A stretch of 64,000 bases of DNA from positions 62,001 to 126,000 of the forward strand of contig NZ_HG322950.1 in assembly GCF_000689415.1 (NCBI RefSeq), read 5' to 3'. The translations under genes were made by a program, and so were the position numbers. The stretch's first letter is position 1, and each line of letters opens with the position of its first letter. Positions 17,360 through 27,005 of this stretch are shown piece after piece. The notes beneath the pieces were generated by a model that worked only from the letters and a program-made list of their open reading frames with translations, searched no databases and was not told the origin of the DNA. This DNA comes from Pseudomonas knackmussii B13. GTDB lineage: Bacteria; Pseudomonadota; Gammaproteobacteria; Pseudomonadales; Pseudomonadaceae.

Positions 17360-19782
17360 ATGACCAACCCACAACTCCCAGACGCACTGCCGCAGATCCT
17401 GGAACAGGCGATCGACGGCGTCATCGTGCTCGACGAGAGCAACTGCGTGCTGCTGTTCAACGCAGCCGCCGAGCGGCTCTGGGGTTATTCCCGGGACGAG
17501 GTGCTTGGGCGAGATGTCGGCCTGCTGCTGCCTGACGAGGTGCGCCCGCGCCTGGACGCGCCGCTCGACAGCGAGGCCATCGTCGGCAGCCGCAGCGAAG
17601 TACCCATGCAGCGCCGCGACGGCAGCTGGCTGTGGGGATCGATGTCGATCTCGCGCATCGACGTGCAGGGTCGCCGCCTGCTGACCGCCTTCGTCAAGGA
17701 CTGCACCTTGCAGCGCCGCCAGCGCGAGCAGATGGACGTGCTCTCGCTGGCCGCCAACGAAACCGACAACGCGGTGATAGTCACCGGTCGCGACTTCGAG
17801 GGCCCGCCGGTAGCCTGCGCCATTGGCAGCGCGCCGGTGGCGGGGTGTTCCGGCGCGAGGAGCTGGTGCGCGACCTGATCGGCCGACCGCTGTGGTGCTC
17901 GGTGGTGGCCAACCCCATCCTCGATGCGCGCGGGGAGCCGACCCATTCGGTGATGCTGCTCACCGACATCACCCACACGAAGCTGCACGAAGTGCTGCAG
18001 AACAAGGTGCTCGACGCCCTCGTGCGCGAAGTGCCGCTGGTGGCGGTGATGGACCTGGTGTGCCGCGAGGTTGAGCGCATCGCGCCGGAGGTGAAGGCCT
18101 CGATCCTGCGGGTTGATGTCAATGGTCGCTTGCGTACGCTAGCGGGGCCGAATCTGCCGGACAGCTACTCGCAAGCCATCGACGGGGCGCCCATCGGACC
18201 GCGCACGGGCAGCTGTGGTACAGCCGCCTATCGCGGCGAACCGGTGCTGGTCAGTGACATCGCCACCGACCCGCTGTGGGACGACTACCGCCATTTGGTG
18301 CCTGCAGGCCTGATGGCCTGCTGGTCGAGTCCGATCAAGAACAGCGAAGGGCGCGTCATCGGCACCTTCGCCTTCTACTACGAACAGAACCGCGGGCCGG
18401 ACGAGCTGCACCTGCGCCTGGTCGACGTCAGCCTGCACCTCTGCGCGCTGGCGCTGGAGCGCGACGAGGCGCGCGCGCACATCCGCCAGCTGGCCTTCTA
18501 CGACGCGCTCACCGGACTGCCCAACCGCAGCCTGCTGATGGCCGAGGCGGAGCAGGCGATCAGCCGCTGCGACGCGGAAGGCGCCGAACTGGCGGTGCTG
18601 TTCATCGACCTGGACCGCTTCAAACAGATCAACGACTCCCTCGGCCACCCGGCCGGCGACGAGCTGCTGCGGTTGGTAGCCGCGCGGCTGCAGGCGGTGG
18701 TCCGCGAGCAGGGCTTGGTAGGGCGCCTTTCGGGCGACGAGTTCGTCGTCGTGCTGCCGAACTGCGACGGCCTGCAGGCAACGCAGGTCGCCGAGCGCCT
18801 GCTCGCCCGCCTGGCGGTGGCGCACCGGGTGGCCGGGGTCAGCCTGATCACCCTGGCGAGCGTGGGCATCAGCCTGTACCCGAGCAACGGCCAGGACATG
18901 GAAACCCTGCTGCACCGCGCCGACATGGCGATGTACCAGGCCAAGAACGGTGGCCGCGGCAGTTTCCGCTTCTTCAGCGAAGAGATGAACCAGCGCGCAC
19001 AGGAGCGCCTGGCGCTGGAAAGCTCCCTGCGCGAAGCGGTGCGTCACCAGACCCTGAGCCTGCACTACCAGCCGCAGGTGCGCCTGCACGACGGCAGCAT
19101 CCACGCGGTGGAGGCGCTGGCGCGTTGGCGCCATCCGCAAATGGGCGCGGTGGCGCCGAGCCGTTTCATCCCGCTGGCCGAGGAGTGCGGGCTGATCGGC
19201 GAGCTCAGCCAGTGGGTGCTGCGCGAAGCCTGCCGGCAGCTGGCCGACTGGCGCCAGCGCGGCATCGAGATCCCGGCGGTGGCGGTGAACCTGTCGCCTT
19301 CGGACTTCCACGACCAGGATCTTCCGCACAACCTCGACGTGCTGCTGCGGCGCCACGGCCTGAGCGGCTCGGACCTGGTGGTGGAGATCACCGAAGGCAT
19401 GCTGCTGGACAACCATCCGACCACCCTGGCGACCCTGCACGCGCTGGCCGAACTGGGGGTGCGCCTGTCCATGGACGATTTCGGCACCGGCTATTCGAGC
19501 CTCAGCTATCTGCACCGCCTGCCGATCAGCGAGCTCAAGCTCGACCGCAGCTTCGTCGCCGACCTGGCCGGAGGCGGCACGGCGCTGGCGCTGACCGACG
19601 CGGTGATGAACATCGGCCGCAGCCTGGAGCTGACGGTGATCGCCGAGGGCGTGGAGGAAACGCGGCAGCTGGAGATGCTGCACCAGCAGGGCTATCCGGT
19701 GGCGCAGGGCTATCTGTTCTCGCGCCCATTGCCGGCGGCGGCGCTGGAGGAATGGATGTTGCGGCGGGTGATGGCGTCGTAG
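17360..19782 (+). pseudogene. Broken PAS-PAS-GAF-GGDEF-EAL protein, DosP-like
   Basis: The first part (17360 to about 17800) encodes a PAS domain close to E. coli DosP (VLLFNAAAERLWGYSRDEV) and the start of a second PAS (NETDNAVIVTGRDF). The frame then degenerates and stops at 17878. From about 17845 the neighbouring frame carries the end of the second PAS (GRPLWCSVVANPILDARG), a GAF-like domain, GGDEF (as SGDEF, no RxxD I-site) and EAL (VEALARW), ending at 19782. Compared with DosP, about 40-50 residues of the second PAS are missing, so a deletion plus frame change is likely. The ATG at 17360 has AGGGG upstream. A truncated GAF-GGDEF-EAL protein could still be made from an internal start. 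The family makes or degrades c-di-GMP. Confidence 0.75.
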
Positions 19783-19807
19783 GCAGGAGCTTCGCGAACC
19801 GCTCCCT

Positions 19808-19900
19808 GTAGGAGCGGCCCATGGCCGCGATTCGCGCGCATGGCGCGCTCCTACACGGGATATAGGTGCGGGGATTTTCGCGGATGAATCCGCTCCTACA
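19808..19900. repeat. REP elements (families B and C)
   Basis: TGTAGGAGCGGCCCATGGCC facing GCGCGCATGGCGCGCTCCTA, then a single copy of TTCGCGGATGAATCCGCTCC. These share only the TAGGAGC ends with family A. Related copies lie at 40896, 42450, 49995 and 50102. Confidence 0.8.
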
Positions 19901-19936
19901 GGATGACGTCGGCCGTTCCGATCACGCCGAACAGCC

Positions 19937-19960
19937 CCCTCTCCCGCTTGCGGGAGAGGG
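19937..19960. repeat. Palindrome CCCTCTCCCGC-TT-GCGGGAGAGGG
   Basis: A perfect 11-bp inverted repeat with a 2-base loop, present again at 42501-42524. It lies just past the stop of the zinc-ribbon gene and could act as a terminator, but no T run follows. Confidence 0.75.
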
Positions 19961-19968
19961 AATCAGCC

Positions 19969-20232
19969 TTACGGCTTCTTCAGCTTCGGATTGGGGAAGA
20001 ACTGCACGCCCTGCACCTTGGGATCAGCCGGCTTCTTCAGGCCGCTGACGTTGACCCGCGTGGTCAGCTCCTTGGGCACCGACTGGCCCTGGGCGTTGAG
20101 CGTGTCGGCATAGCCGCAGGCCACGCATTCGCGGTGCGGCACACCTTCTTCGTCCCACATCACGATCTTGTCTTCGGCGCTGCACGCGGGGCACACCGCT
20201 CCGGCGATGAAGCGCTTCTTGATCTCGCTCAT
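19969..20232 (-). CDS. YheV-like putative metal-binding (zinc ribbon) protein
   Basis: An 87-residue protein with two CxxC pairs, CPACSAED and CVACGYAD, forming a likely zinc ribbon. It starts MSEIKKRFIAGAVCPAC, as in the YheV family next to prlC in enterics and pseudomonads. The ATG overlaps the prlC stop codon (TGATG), so translation is coupled. The function is unknown. Confidence 0.88.
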   Translation of the reverse strand: MSEIKKRFIAGAVCPACSAEDKIVMWDEEGVPHRECVACGYADTLNAQGQSVPKELTTRVNVSGLKKPADPKVQGVQFFPNPKLKKP

Positions 20233-22277
20233 CACGCGGCCTCCTCGGTCAGCCCGGAGTGGCGCAGCAGGGCATCGATGGAGGGCTCTCGGCCGCGGAA
20301 GGCGACGAACAGTTCCATCGGCTCCTGGGAGCCGCCCTTGGCCAGGATCGCCTCGCGGAAGGCGTTGCCGGTCTGCGGGTTGAACACGCCTTCTTCCTCG
20401 AAGCGCGAGAAGGCGTCGGCGGACAGCACTTCGGCCCACTTGTAGCTGTAGTAACCGGCCGCGTAACCGCCGGCGAAGATGTGCGCGAAGCTGTTGGCGA
20501 AGCGGTTGAACTTCGGTGGGCGCATCACCGCGACTTCGTCGCGCACGCCTTCCAGCACGTCGAGCACGCTACGGCCGTCGCCGTGGGTGACGTGCAGCTC
20601 GAAGTCGAACAGCGAGAACTCCAGCTGGCGCACCATCATCAGGCCGGACTGGAAGTTCTTCGCCGCCAGCATCTTCTCCAGCAGGTCCTGCGGCAGCGGC
20701 TCGCCGCTCTCGTAGTGGCCGGAGATCAGCGCCAGGCCTTCGGGCTCCCAGCACCAGTTCTCCATGAACTGGCTCGGCAGCTCCACCGCGTCCCAGGCAA
20801 CGCCGTTGATGCCCGAGGCGCCGACGTGCTCGACGCGGGTCAGCAGGTGGTGCAGGCCGTGGCCGAACTCGTGGAACAGGGTGGTGACTTCGTCGTGGGT
20901 CAGCAGCGCCGGCTTGCCGCCGACCGCCGGGGTGAAGTTGCACACCAGGTAGGCCACCGGGGCGATCATCTGTCCGCTGGCGTCGCGGCGACGGTCGCGG
21001 GCGCCGTCCATCCAGGCGCCGCCGCGCTTGTTGGCGCGGGCGTAGAGGTCGAAGTAGAAGCGGCCGACGTGCTGGCCGTTTTCCTCGATCTCGAACAGGC
21101 GCACGTCCGGGTGCCAGCGCTCGAAGTCGTGCAGCTCGCGGATCTGGATGCCGTAGAGCTTCTGCACGATGGCGAACAGCCCGGAGAGCACTTTATCCAC
21201 AGGGAAGTAGGCGCGCAGGGTTTCCTGCGAAACGCTGTAGCGCGCTTCGCGCAGCTTCTCGCCGAAGTAGCCGGAATCCCAGCTCTGCAGCGGCTTGCAG
21301 CCTTGCTCGGCGGCGTAGGCCTGGAGCTGCTCCAGGTCCTTCTGGGCAAACGGCTTGCTGCGCACGGCGAGGTCGCGCAGGAAGCTCAGCACCTGCTCCG
21401 GCGTCTCGGCCATCTTGGTCGCCAGCGACAGCTCGGAGAAATTGGCGAAGCCCAGCAGACGAGCCAGCTCCTGGCGCAGGTCGAGGATTTCCTGCATCAC
21501 CGGACCGTTGTCGTTCTGCCCGGCGTTCGGCCCCTGGTCGGAGGCGCGGGTGCAGTAGGCGGCGTACACCTCTTCGCGCAGGGCGCGGTCGTCGGCGTAG
21601 GTCATCACCGCGTAGTAGCTGGGGAATTCCAGGCTGATCAGCCAGCCGTCCAGGCCCTTGGCTTCGGCGGCCTGCTTCATCTGCGCCTTGGCCGAGTCGG
21701 TCAGGCCGGCCAGCGCGTCCTCGTCGGTGACGTGCTTGGTCCAGGCCTGGGTGGCGTCGAGCAGCTGGTTGGAGAAGCGGCTGCCCAGTTCCGACAGGCG
21801 CGCCTGGATTTCGGCGTAGCGCTGCTGCTGGTCGGCCGGCAGGTCGATGCCGGACAGGCGGAAGTCGCGCAGGGCGTGTTCGAGGATGGTCTTCTGTGCC
21901 ACGTCGAAGCTGGCCGCGGCGGGGCTGGCGGAGAGCCCTTCGTAGGCCTTGAACAGCTCGCGGTTCTGGCCCAGTTCGGTCCAGTAGGCCGACAGCAGCG
22001 GCAGGCAGCCTTCATAGGCTTCGCGCAGCTCGGCGCTGTTGCACACGGCATTGAGGTGGCTGACCGGGCTCCAGGCCGCGCCCAGGCGCGCGTGCAGCTC
22101 GTCGATGGCCAGCACCAGGCCGCTCCAGCTCGGGTTCGCGCCCTGTTCGGCGAGGATGCGCGCAATGGCCGCACGATTGTCGGCGAGGATCTGCTCGATG
22201 GCCGGCTTCACGTGCTCGGGGCGGATGGCGGAGAAGGGCGGCAGGTCGTAGGACTGCAGAAGGGGGTTCGCGCTCAC
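20232..22277 (-). CDS. prlC: Oligopeptidase A, M3 family metallopeptidase
   Basis: A 681-residue cytoplasmic zinc peptidase that degrades oligopeptides and cleaved signal peptides. The zinc motif HEFGHGLHH is at residues 469-477, and the C-terminal FAHIFAGGYAAGYYSYKW is conserved in M3 enzymes. I use GTG at 22277 (VSANPLLQSYDLP), with AAGG 9 bases upstream, which gives the length of the E. coli enzyme. It is coupled to the zinc-ribbon gene by overlapping stop and start codons. Confidence 0.96.
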   Translation of the reverse strand: MSANPLLQSYDLPPFSAIRPEHVKPAIEQILADNRAAIARILAEQGANPSWSGLVLAIDELHARLGAAWSPVSHLNAVCNSAELREAYEGCLPLLSAYWTELGQNRELFKAYEGLSASPAAASFDVAQKTILEHALRDFRLSGIDLPADQQQRYAEIQARLSELGSRFSNQLLDATQAWTKHVTDEDALAGLTDSAKAQMKQAAEAKGLDGWLISLEFPSYYAVMTYADDRALREEVYAAYCTRASDQGPNAGQNDNGPVMQEILDLRQELARLLGFANFSELSLATKMAETPEQVLSFLRDLAVRSKPFAQKDLEQLQAYAAEQGCKPLQSWDSGYFGEKLREARYSVSQETLRAYFPVDKVLSGLFAIVQKLYGIQIRELHDFERWHPDVRLFEIEENGQHVGRFYFDLYARANKRGGAWMDGARDRRRDASGQMIAPVAYLVCNFTPAVGGKPALLTHDEVTTLFHEFGHGLHHLLTRVEHVGASGINGVAWDAVELPSQFMENWCWEPEGLALISGHYESGEPLPQDLLEKMLAAKNFQSGLMMVRQLEFSLFDFELHVTHGDGRSVLDVLEGVRDEVAVMRPPKFNRFANSFAHIFAGGYAAGYYSYKWAEVLSADAFSRFEEEGVFNPQTGNAFREAILAKGGSQEPMELFVAFRGREPSIDALLRHSGLTEEAA

Positions 22278-22355
22278 GGTGGCAACCTTGGCTTGAGGAA
22301 ACACCCGGCCATCTTAAATACAATCGCTGTCATCCGCAGCTGAAGGAAAGCTATC

Positions 22356-22898
22356 GTGACCATTCGCACCTACCAGGGCAAAACGCCATCCCTCGGCGAG
22401 CGCGTCTTCGTCGACCCCAGCGCCGTGCTCATCGGCGACATCGAGATCGGCGCCGACAGCTCCGTATGGCCGCTGGTCACCGTACGCGGCGACATGCACC
22501 GCATCCGCATAGGCAGCCGTACCAGCATCCAGGACGGCAGCGTGCTGCACATCACCCACGCCGGCCCCTTCAACCCGGACGGCTTCCCGCTGACCATCGG
22601 CGACGAAGTCACCGTCGGCCACAAGGTGCTGCTGCACGGTTGCACCATCGGCAACCGCATCCTGGTGGGCATGGGCTGCATCGTCATGGACGGAGCGGTG
22701 ATCGAGGACGAAGTCATCCTCGGCGCCGGCAGCCTGGTGCCGCCGGGCAAGGTGCTGGAAAGCGGCTTCCTCTACGTCGGCAGCCCAGCGAAGAAAGCCC
22801 GCCCGCTGACCGACAAGGAGCGCTCGTTCTTCGCCTACACGGCCGGCAACTACGTGAAGCTCAAGGACCAGCACATCGCCGAGGGCTATGGCGAGTGA
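22356..22898 (+). CDS. Gamma-class carbonic anhydrase-like hexapeptide-repeat protein
   Basis: A 180-residue left-handed beta-helix protein of the YrdA/CaiE/gamma carbonic anhydrase group. Hexapeptide repeats run from about residue 15 to 130 (IGDIEIGADSSVWPLVTVRG and so on), followed by a C-terminal helix. Metal-site histidines lie in VLHITH and TVGHKVLLHG. It is divergent from prlC with about 80 bases between the starts. Confidence 0.9.
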   Translation: MTIRTYQGKTPSLGERVFVDPSAVLIGDIEIGADSSVWPLVTVRGDMHRIRIGSRTSIQDGSVLHITHAGPFNPDGFPLTIGDEVTVGHKVLLHGCTIGNRILVGMGCIVMDGAVIEDEVILGAGSLVPPGKVLESGFLYVGSPAKKARPLTDKERSFFAYTAGNYVKLKDQHIAEGYGE

Positions 22899-23252
22899 GG
22901 GGACTCTTTGGCTGTAGCCCTTAAGCCGTAAGCGTTCCGCTCAATACGTGCAGGCGAGCCAAATGAGGTTTGGTGGGGCATCTCGGTGATGGGTGAACCA
23001 CAGCATCGGTTCCGCGACGGTTCCAATCAACGCAAGGGGCTCGGTCGTTGCGCCACTATTTGGATGGCTAAATAATGGCGTTTATCGAGAGCATTCCAAT
23101 GATTTGACGTCAAAAAGATATTGTTTTGCCATCACTTGGTGATGTCTAATCCGCCGTGCCTCCAGGGAAGTGAAGCATTGGTAGACCCAAGTCGTGCCTT
23201 CTGCACTCTGCAGCTCCTGGAGCCTTCTTTTCGGTCCAAGGAGATTTTCGCA
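22899..23252. other. Intergenic region before the three-gene envelope operon
   Basis: 354 bases with no gene. The composition is visibly less GC-rich than around it. TTGACG at 23104-23109 could be a -35 box, and an inverted repeat ATCACTTGGTGAT at 23131-23143 lies where an operator would be; no good -10 is seen. AAGGAG (23239-23244) is the ribosome binding site for the next gene. Confidence 0.45.
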
Positions 23253-24140
23253 ATGGGGTTTGCACGCAAGGCCAGCATTTCCGTACTCGTGGCTACCATC
23301 GGTTTTTCGTCCGGCTGCGCAAACATGTCGGACAACGAGTGGGTGAACAAGGAGAACATTGGCACGCTGGTCGGCGCGACCGCTGGGGTGTTGATCGGTA
23401 GTCAGGTCGGCCAGGGTAAAGGTCGCACCGCTGCCATGCTGATCGGCGCACTGGCCGGCGGCGCCTTGGGCAAGACGATTGGCGCGAAGATGGACGAAAA
23501 CGACCGCCAAGCCCTGGCCTTGCAGACCCAGCAAGTGCTCAATGCCAGCGGCGATGGCCAGGCCACTACCTGGACCTCCAGTCACAGCGGCGCTACTGCG
23601 CAGATCACTCCGGTCAAGACCCAAACCGAGTCGCGCCAGGTCACCGTCAAACGCCTGCCAAAGGTACAGACGGTGTCGAACATGACCGTCCTCAACAAGC
23701 CTTTCCGTACCCTGAAGTCTGCCAATCTGCGAAATGCGCCAAGCGATTCCGCAGAGAAAGTCGGTGGCTTGCAGGCCAATGCGACCTTCATGGCCATGGG
23801 CCGGACCGACAATAACTGGATCGTGGTCGGCCGTCGTGGTGTGACCGTCGGCTATATCTACGCGCCGCTTACCGCTCCAGTGAGCGCCGTCGCGCCTGCC
23901 GTGCCTTCGGCTGGCACAACTAACGTCGCCTCCGTGGCTCCGGCGACTGACCTGGACGCCCTGGACGACAAGAAAGCCAAGGCAGATGGCTTCGATCTGG
24001 ACGCCGTCCCAGTGCAGGAAACCATGGCTGCGCAGACCACTTGCCGTACCGTCAATTACGACATTGATGCCCAAGGCAGCCACGAGCAGCAAACCGTCAA
24101 GGCCTGCCAGGCTGGCGATGGCGCCTGGGAACTGATCTGA
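23253..24140 (+). CDS. Envelope protein with glycine zipper, SH3-like domain and 17-kDa-antigen-like C-terminus
   Basis: A 295-residue exported protein. The N-terminus has a hydrophobic signal ending FSSGCANMS, a possible though imperfect lipobox (Cys24). Residues about 38-75 form a glycine zipper (TLVGATAGVLIGSQVG, LIGALAGGALGKTIG). Residues about 150-207 resemble a bacterial SH3 domain (SANLRNAPS, NNWIVVGRRGVTVGYIYAP). The last part, CRTVNYDIDAQG to ACQAGDGAWELI, looks like the C-terminal motif of the rickettsial 17-kDa surface antigen family. It is the first gene of an operon; the next starts 13 bases after its stop. Attachment to the outer membrane and contact with peptidoglycan are inferred. 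I do not recognise a named gene. Confidence 0.75.
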   Translation: MGFARKASISVLVATIGFSSGCANMSDNEWVNKENIGTLVGATAGVLIGSQVGQGKGRTAAMLIGALAGGALGKTIGAKMDENDRQALALQTQQVLNASGDGQATTWTSSHSGATAQITPVKTQTESRQVTVKRLPKVQTVSNMTVLNKPFRTLKSANLRNAPSDSAEKVGGLQANATFMAMGRTDNNWIVVGRRGVTVGYIYAPLTAPVSAVAPAVPSAGTTNVASVAPATDLDALDDKKAKADGFDLDAVPVQETMAAQTTCRTVNYDIDAQGSHEQQTVKACQAGDGAWELI

Positions 24141-24153
24141 CGGAGCGCTATCG

Positions 24154-25956
24154 ATGAAAAAATTGGCTATCACGCTAAGCCTTCTCGCCCTCTCCGGGGC
24201 GGCGCAGGCTGAGAGTTACCGCCTGGCCTACTCGAAGGCCGAGAACGTCGAAGTCTTTGTCGATCATCCGGCAGGACAGCCTTGGTGCAGCCAGCAGTTG
24301 GAGCTACGTTTCGTTTTCGCTGCCAAACCGGCGCAGCCGTCGGTTGATCGGCTGATGCCCAAGCTTGGTGGGTTGCTGAACGGCCAATGCCCCAGCGCCA
24401 CCTCACTGACCTGGAAGAGTGTCGATAGTAATGGCGCCGGTTCTGCCAGCGGCAGTGCCAGCAAGGCCACTGGCTGGGCCGCAGTTCTGAAGCAGCCAGC
24501 CCCGACGGTCGCCGCTAGCGCTCCGGTTGGCGCCGCCGCCACGCCGGCTCCCGAGGCCGCCCCTGCGGCCCCGGCGCCTATCGTCAAGCCCGAAGCGCTG
24601 GCGCCTGCCTCGCCGGCAGCTGTGGTCGCACCCGTGCCTCCGGCTCCGGTCGCCGAGCAGGCGTCCGCGAATGGCATGCCTAGCGACTTCGCCGTCAACG
24701 GCTGGAAGCCCCCATTGGAGGACGAGGTACTCAAGGCAACCGATTTCTTCGTCCAGGTACAGGACCAGAGCGGCTGTCGTTTCCGAATCACGCGCAAGCT
24801 CGATGGCAATTCGCAGTACCTCAGCGCCCAGTCCAGTGGCGTGACCTGCGGCCCAGACGGTTATGCCAGTGGCACCGGGCAGCTGACGCTGATGCGCTCC
24901 GATGGTGTTGAAATTGGCAGTTATCGCGGTGGATTCCATCGCGGCATTCCATTCAACCGCGAGGTGCCCCCGCTTCCCATCGTCGCCTTCGACGGGAACC
25001 ACAACGCCTACCTGCTGTTGTTCAGCGAGCCCAGTACCCGTGTGCACTATCTGGTGCGGGCCGACGCCGGTTGGGATGGTCGTTGGGATTTGGATAACCA
25101 GCCGCTGATCGCGCTGACCGACAATCTCGATCTGTTCCGCAAGATCGAGAGCATCCGCAGTAGCCTGCTCTATGGCCTGAGCAAGCTCGACAAGGCACTG
25201 CCGAAGACCAGCAGCGTGAGGTTCTACGCCGTCCGCGACCTGCCCAACGGCATGCTGAAGGGTGACCGCGACCAGTGGCTGTACGAAGTCAGCGCCGACC
25301 GGGGTTGGAGCAGCAAGGCGTGGGATTTCAACCCCCAGTACGCGCACAACTGGCTGTTCGATGCCGAGGCCAAGGCTGCCAGGCAGCAGCGCGAGCTCGA
25401 GGCTCAACGTCAGCGTGAGGAGCAACTCAAGCGCGAACAACTGGGCTACCAGGCCGAGCAGCAACTGCGCCTCTACGGCGAGTTACGCAAGGAGGCTAAG
25501 AACCCCCGAGAGCTCTACTCGCGCATTCTCAGCGATGTCAGCTACTCAGCTGTTGGTGGCAGCGGATACGCGAGCCTGGTGACTGGCGGAAACGCGAATC
25601 TGAGCCAGATCGTGCGCATTAGCGGCAAGAGCGACGAAGGCTGGAAGGTGGACTACCCCTACGAAGCTCTACTCAGTGCCGATGACGCGAGTAAGAGTCC
25701 AGAAAAGGGATGGTTCCTGGTCAAGGGCAAAGTCAGCCTCGACAGCGAAAAACGCGACAAGGACGATCTGCCATTGACCCTGATCGCGGCGAGCAGTTTG
25801 CAGCCCTGCGGCGAAGAGGGCTGCACCGATCTGCGAGACCCGCTAAAGCTGGTGCGGCAACAGGTGGGCGACGATCAGTGGACCCCTGAAGGCGCCAGGG
25901 AAACCATCAAGCAGGCCTGGCCGGACCGGGTTGTGGATCAAGGGGAGGCAGAATGA
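24154..25956 (+). CDS. Large periplasmic protein of unknown function
   Basis: A 600-residue protein with a clear signal peptide (MKKLAITLSLLALSGAAQAES). It has an N-terminal domain with two cysteines (PWCSQQ, GQCPSA), an Ala/Pro-rich linker at about residues 110-170, and a middle domain rich in beta strands with CRF and VTCGPDGYASG. A charged coiled-coil segment follows at about 405-450 (KAARQQRELEAQRQREEQ), then a C-terminal domain with a CGEEGC pair. It overlaps the next gene by 4 bases (ATGA). No known family is recognised. The even number of cysteines fits disulfides in the periplasm. Confidence 0.7.
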   Translation: MKKLAITLSLLALSGAAQAESYRLAYSKAENVEVFVDHPAGQPWCSQQLELRFVFAAKPAQPSVDRLMPKLGGLLNGQCPSATSLTWKSVDSNGAGSASGSASKATGWAAVLKQPAPTVAASAPVGAAATPAPEAAPAAPAPIVKPEALAPASPAAVVAPVPPAPVAEQASANGMPSDFAVNGWKPPLEDEVLKATDFFVQVQDQSGCRFRITRKLDGNSQYLSAQSSGVTCGPDGYASGTGQLTLMRSDGVEIGSYRGGFHRGIPFNREVPPLPIVAFDGNHNAYLLLFSEPSTRVHYLVRADAGWDGRWDLDNQPLIALTDNLDLFRKIESIRSSLLYGLSKLDKALPKTSSVRFYAVRDLPNGMLKGDRDQWLYEVSADRGWSSKAWDFNPQYAHNWLFDAEAKAARQQRELEAQRQREEQLKREQLGYQAEQQLRLYGELRKEAKNPRELYSRILSDVSYSAVGGSGYASLVTGGNANLSQIVRISGKSDEGWKVDYPYEALLSADDASKSPEKGWFLVKGKVSLDSEKRDKDDLPLTLIAASSLQPCGEEGCTDLRDPLKLVRQQVGDDQWTPEGARETIKQAWPDRVVDQGEAE

Positions 25957-26999
25957 TGCAGAAGAAAGTACTGATCCCGGCAGGTCTCGTGGTGCTGGCT
26001 GTTGCCGGTTACTTCGGGCTCGGCGCGTACAGCAGCAAGCTGGCGCAGAAGAAGCTGGAGGACTGGGTCTACGATCAGAACCTCGGCGACAGCCTGAGCT
26101 GGGAGTCGGTCAGCGCCTCGCCTCTGGGCGGCACCGTAACCATCAAGGGTGTCGAATTCAGCGCGGCGGCCGGCAGCGACCTGGAGTTGCGCGCAAATCG
26201 CGTGCAGCTCTCCGAGTTGATCGACGAAAACAACCGCACCCGAGCGCGCATCAAGATCGAAGGTGTTTCGGCTTCGCCGAAGCTGCTTGGCTTGATGCGG
26301 CAGTACGGCAGCTTCGGCGGATATGGCATGGGCGTCGCCGCCTATGGTCCGCTGCTCAGCAGCGGACGCAATGAGCTCAAACCGTTCGATCTGACGCTTT
26401 ACGTCGACGCCAACGATGACGAAGGCACCTTGGAGTCGGACTTCAGCCTCAATCTGCCGGAACTGGCCTCCGTCGAGATCCACTATGGCCTTGCTAACCT
26501 GAAGGACTTCAATCGCGGTATGCGTCGTCTGCAGGACAGTCTCGATCAGTTGCGCAAGAACCCGGGGTGGCTGGGGGCTTCCCTCGCCGACACCGGTGCT
26601 GATCTGGAAAGCATGATGGGGCGTGCAGAGCTGAGTGAAGTCAGCTTGAGCCTGAAGGACAATGGTCTCGTCAAGCGGAGCGTTGCATTGCAGAAACGCT
26701 ATGGCACTCCGCTGGACCCCACTGCCGGTGATGCCGATAAGCAGCGTGACGAGTATTTCGAAAAGACCCTGCGCACGTTCGGCAAGAATTGCGAAAGCGG
26801 TTTGCGCGATTCGGCGCCCAAGCTGATCGACCTGTGCGAGATTGCCGTTGATGTGGCTAACGGCAAGAGCCGTGGCATCTCCTTCAACGTCAAGCCGGAC
26901 GAGCGTGTACGTCTTGCTGACCTGGAGCGGCTTCGTGCGGGCGGCCCGGCCAGCAAGCGCCTGGTTGAGCGTCTCAATCCGGAAGTCAGCGCGCTCTGA
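25953..26999 (+). CDS. Membrane-anchored protein, possibly DUF945/AsmA-like
   Basis: A 348-residue protein with an N-terminal signal anchor (about residues 5-24, VLIPAGLVVLAVAGYFGLGA) and a long periplasmic part with alternating beta strands. The early region LSWESVSASPLGGTVTIKGV resembles the repeated strands of AsmA-like and DUF945 (YdgA) proteins, which contact lipids or the envelope. The match is weak and seen by eye only. ATG at 25953 overlaps the TGA of the preceding gene, so the three genes form one transcript. Two cysteines lie at KNCESG and LIDLCEIA. Confidence 0.65.
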   Translation: MMQKKVLIPAGLVVLAVAGYFGLGAYSSKLAQKKLEDWVYDQNLGDSLSWESVSASPLGGTVTIKGVEFSAAAGSDLELRANRVQLSELIDENNRTRARIKIEGVSASPKLLGLMRQYGSFGGYGMGVAAYGPLLSSGRNELKPFDLTLYVDANDDEGTLESDFSLNLPELASVEIHYGLANLKDFNRGMRRLQDSLDQLRKNPGWLGASLADTGADLESMMGRAELSEVSLSLKDNGLVKRSVALQKRYGTPLDPTAGDADKQRDEYFEKTLRTFGKNCESGLRDSAPKLIDLCEIAVDVANGKSRGISFNVKPDERVRLADLERLRAGGPASKRLVERLNPEVSAL

Positions 27000-27005
27000 G
27001 CCGAG

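Noticed and set aside
17632..17844. N-terminal part of the long GGDEF-EAL frame from 17632
   Set aside because: This part is out of frame with the PAS sequence encoded by the same DNA; meaningful sequence begins only near 17845.
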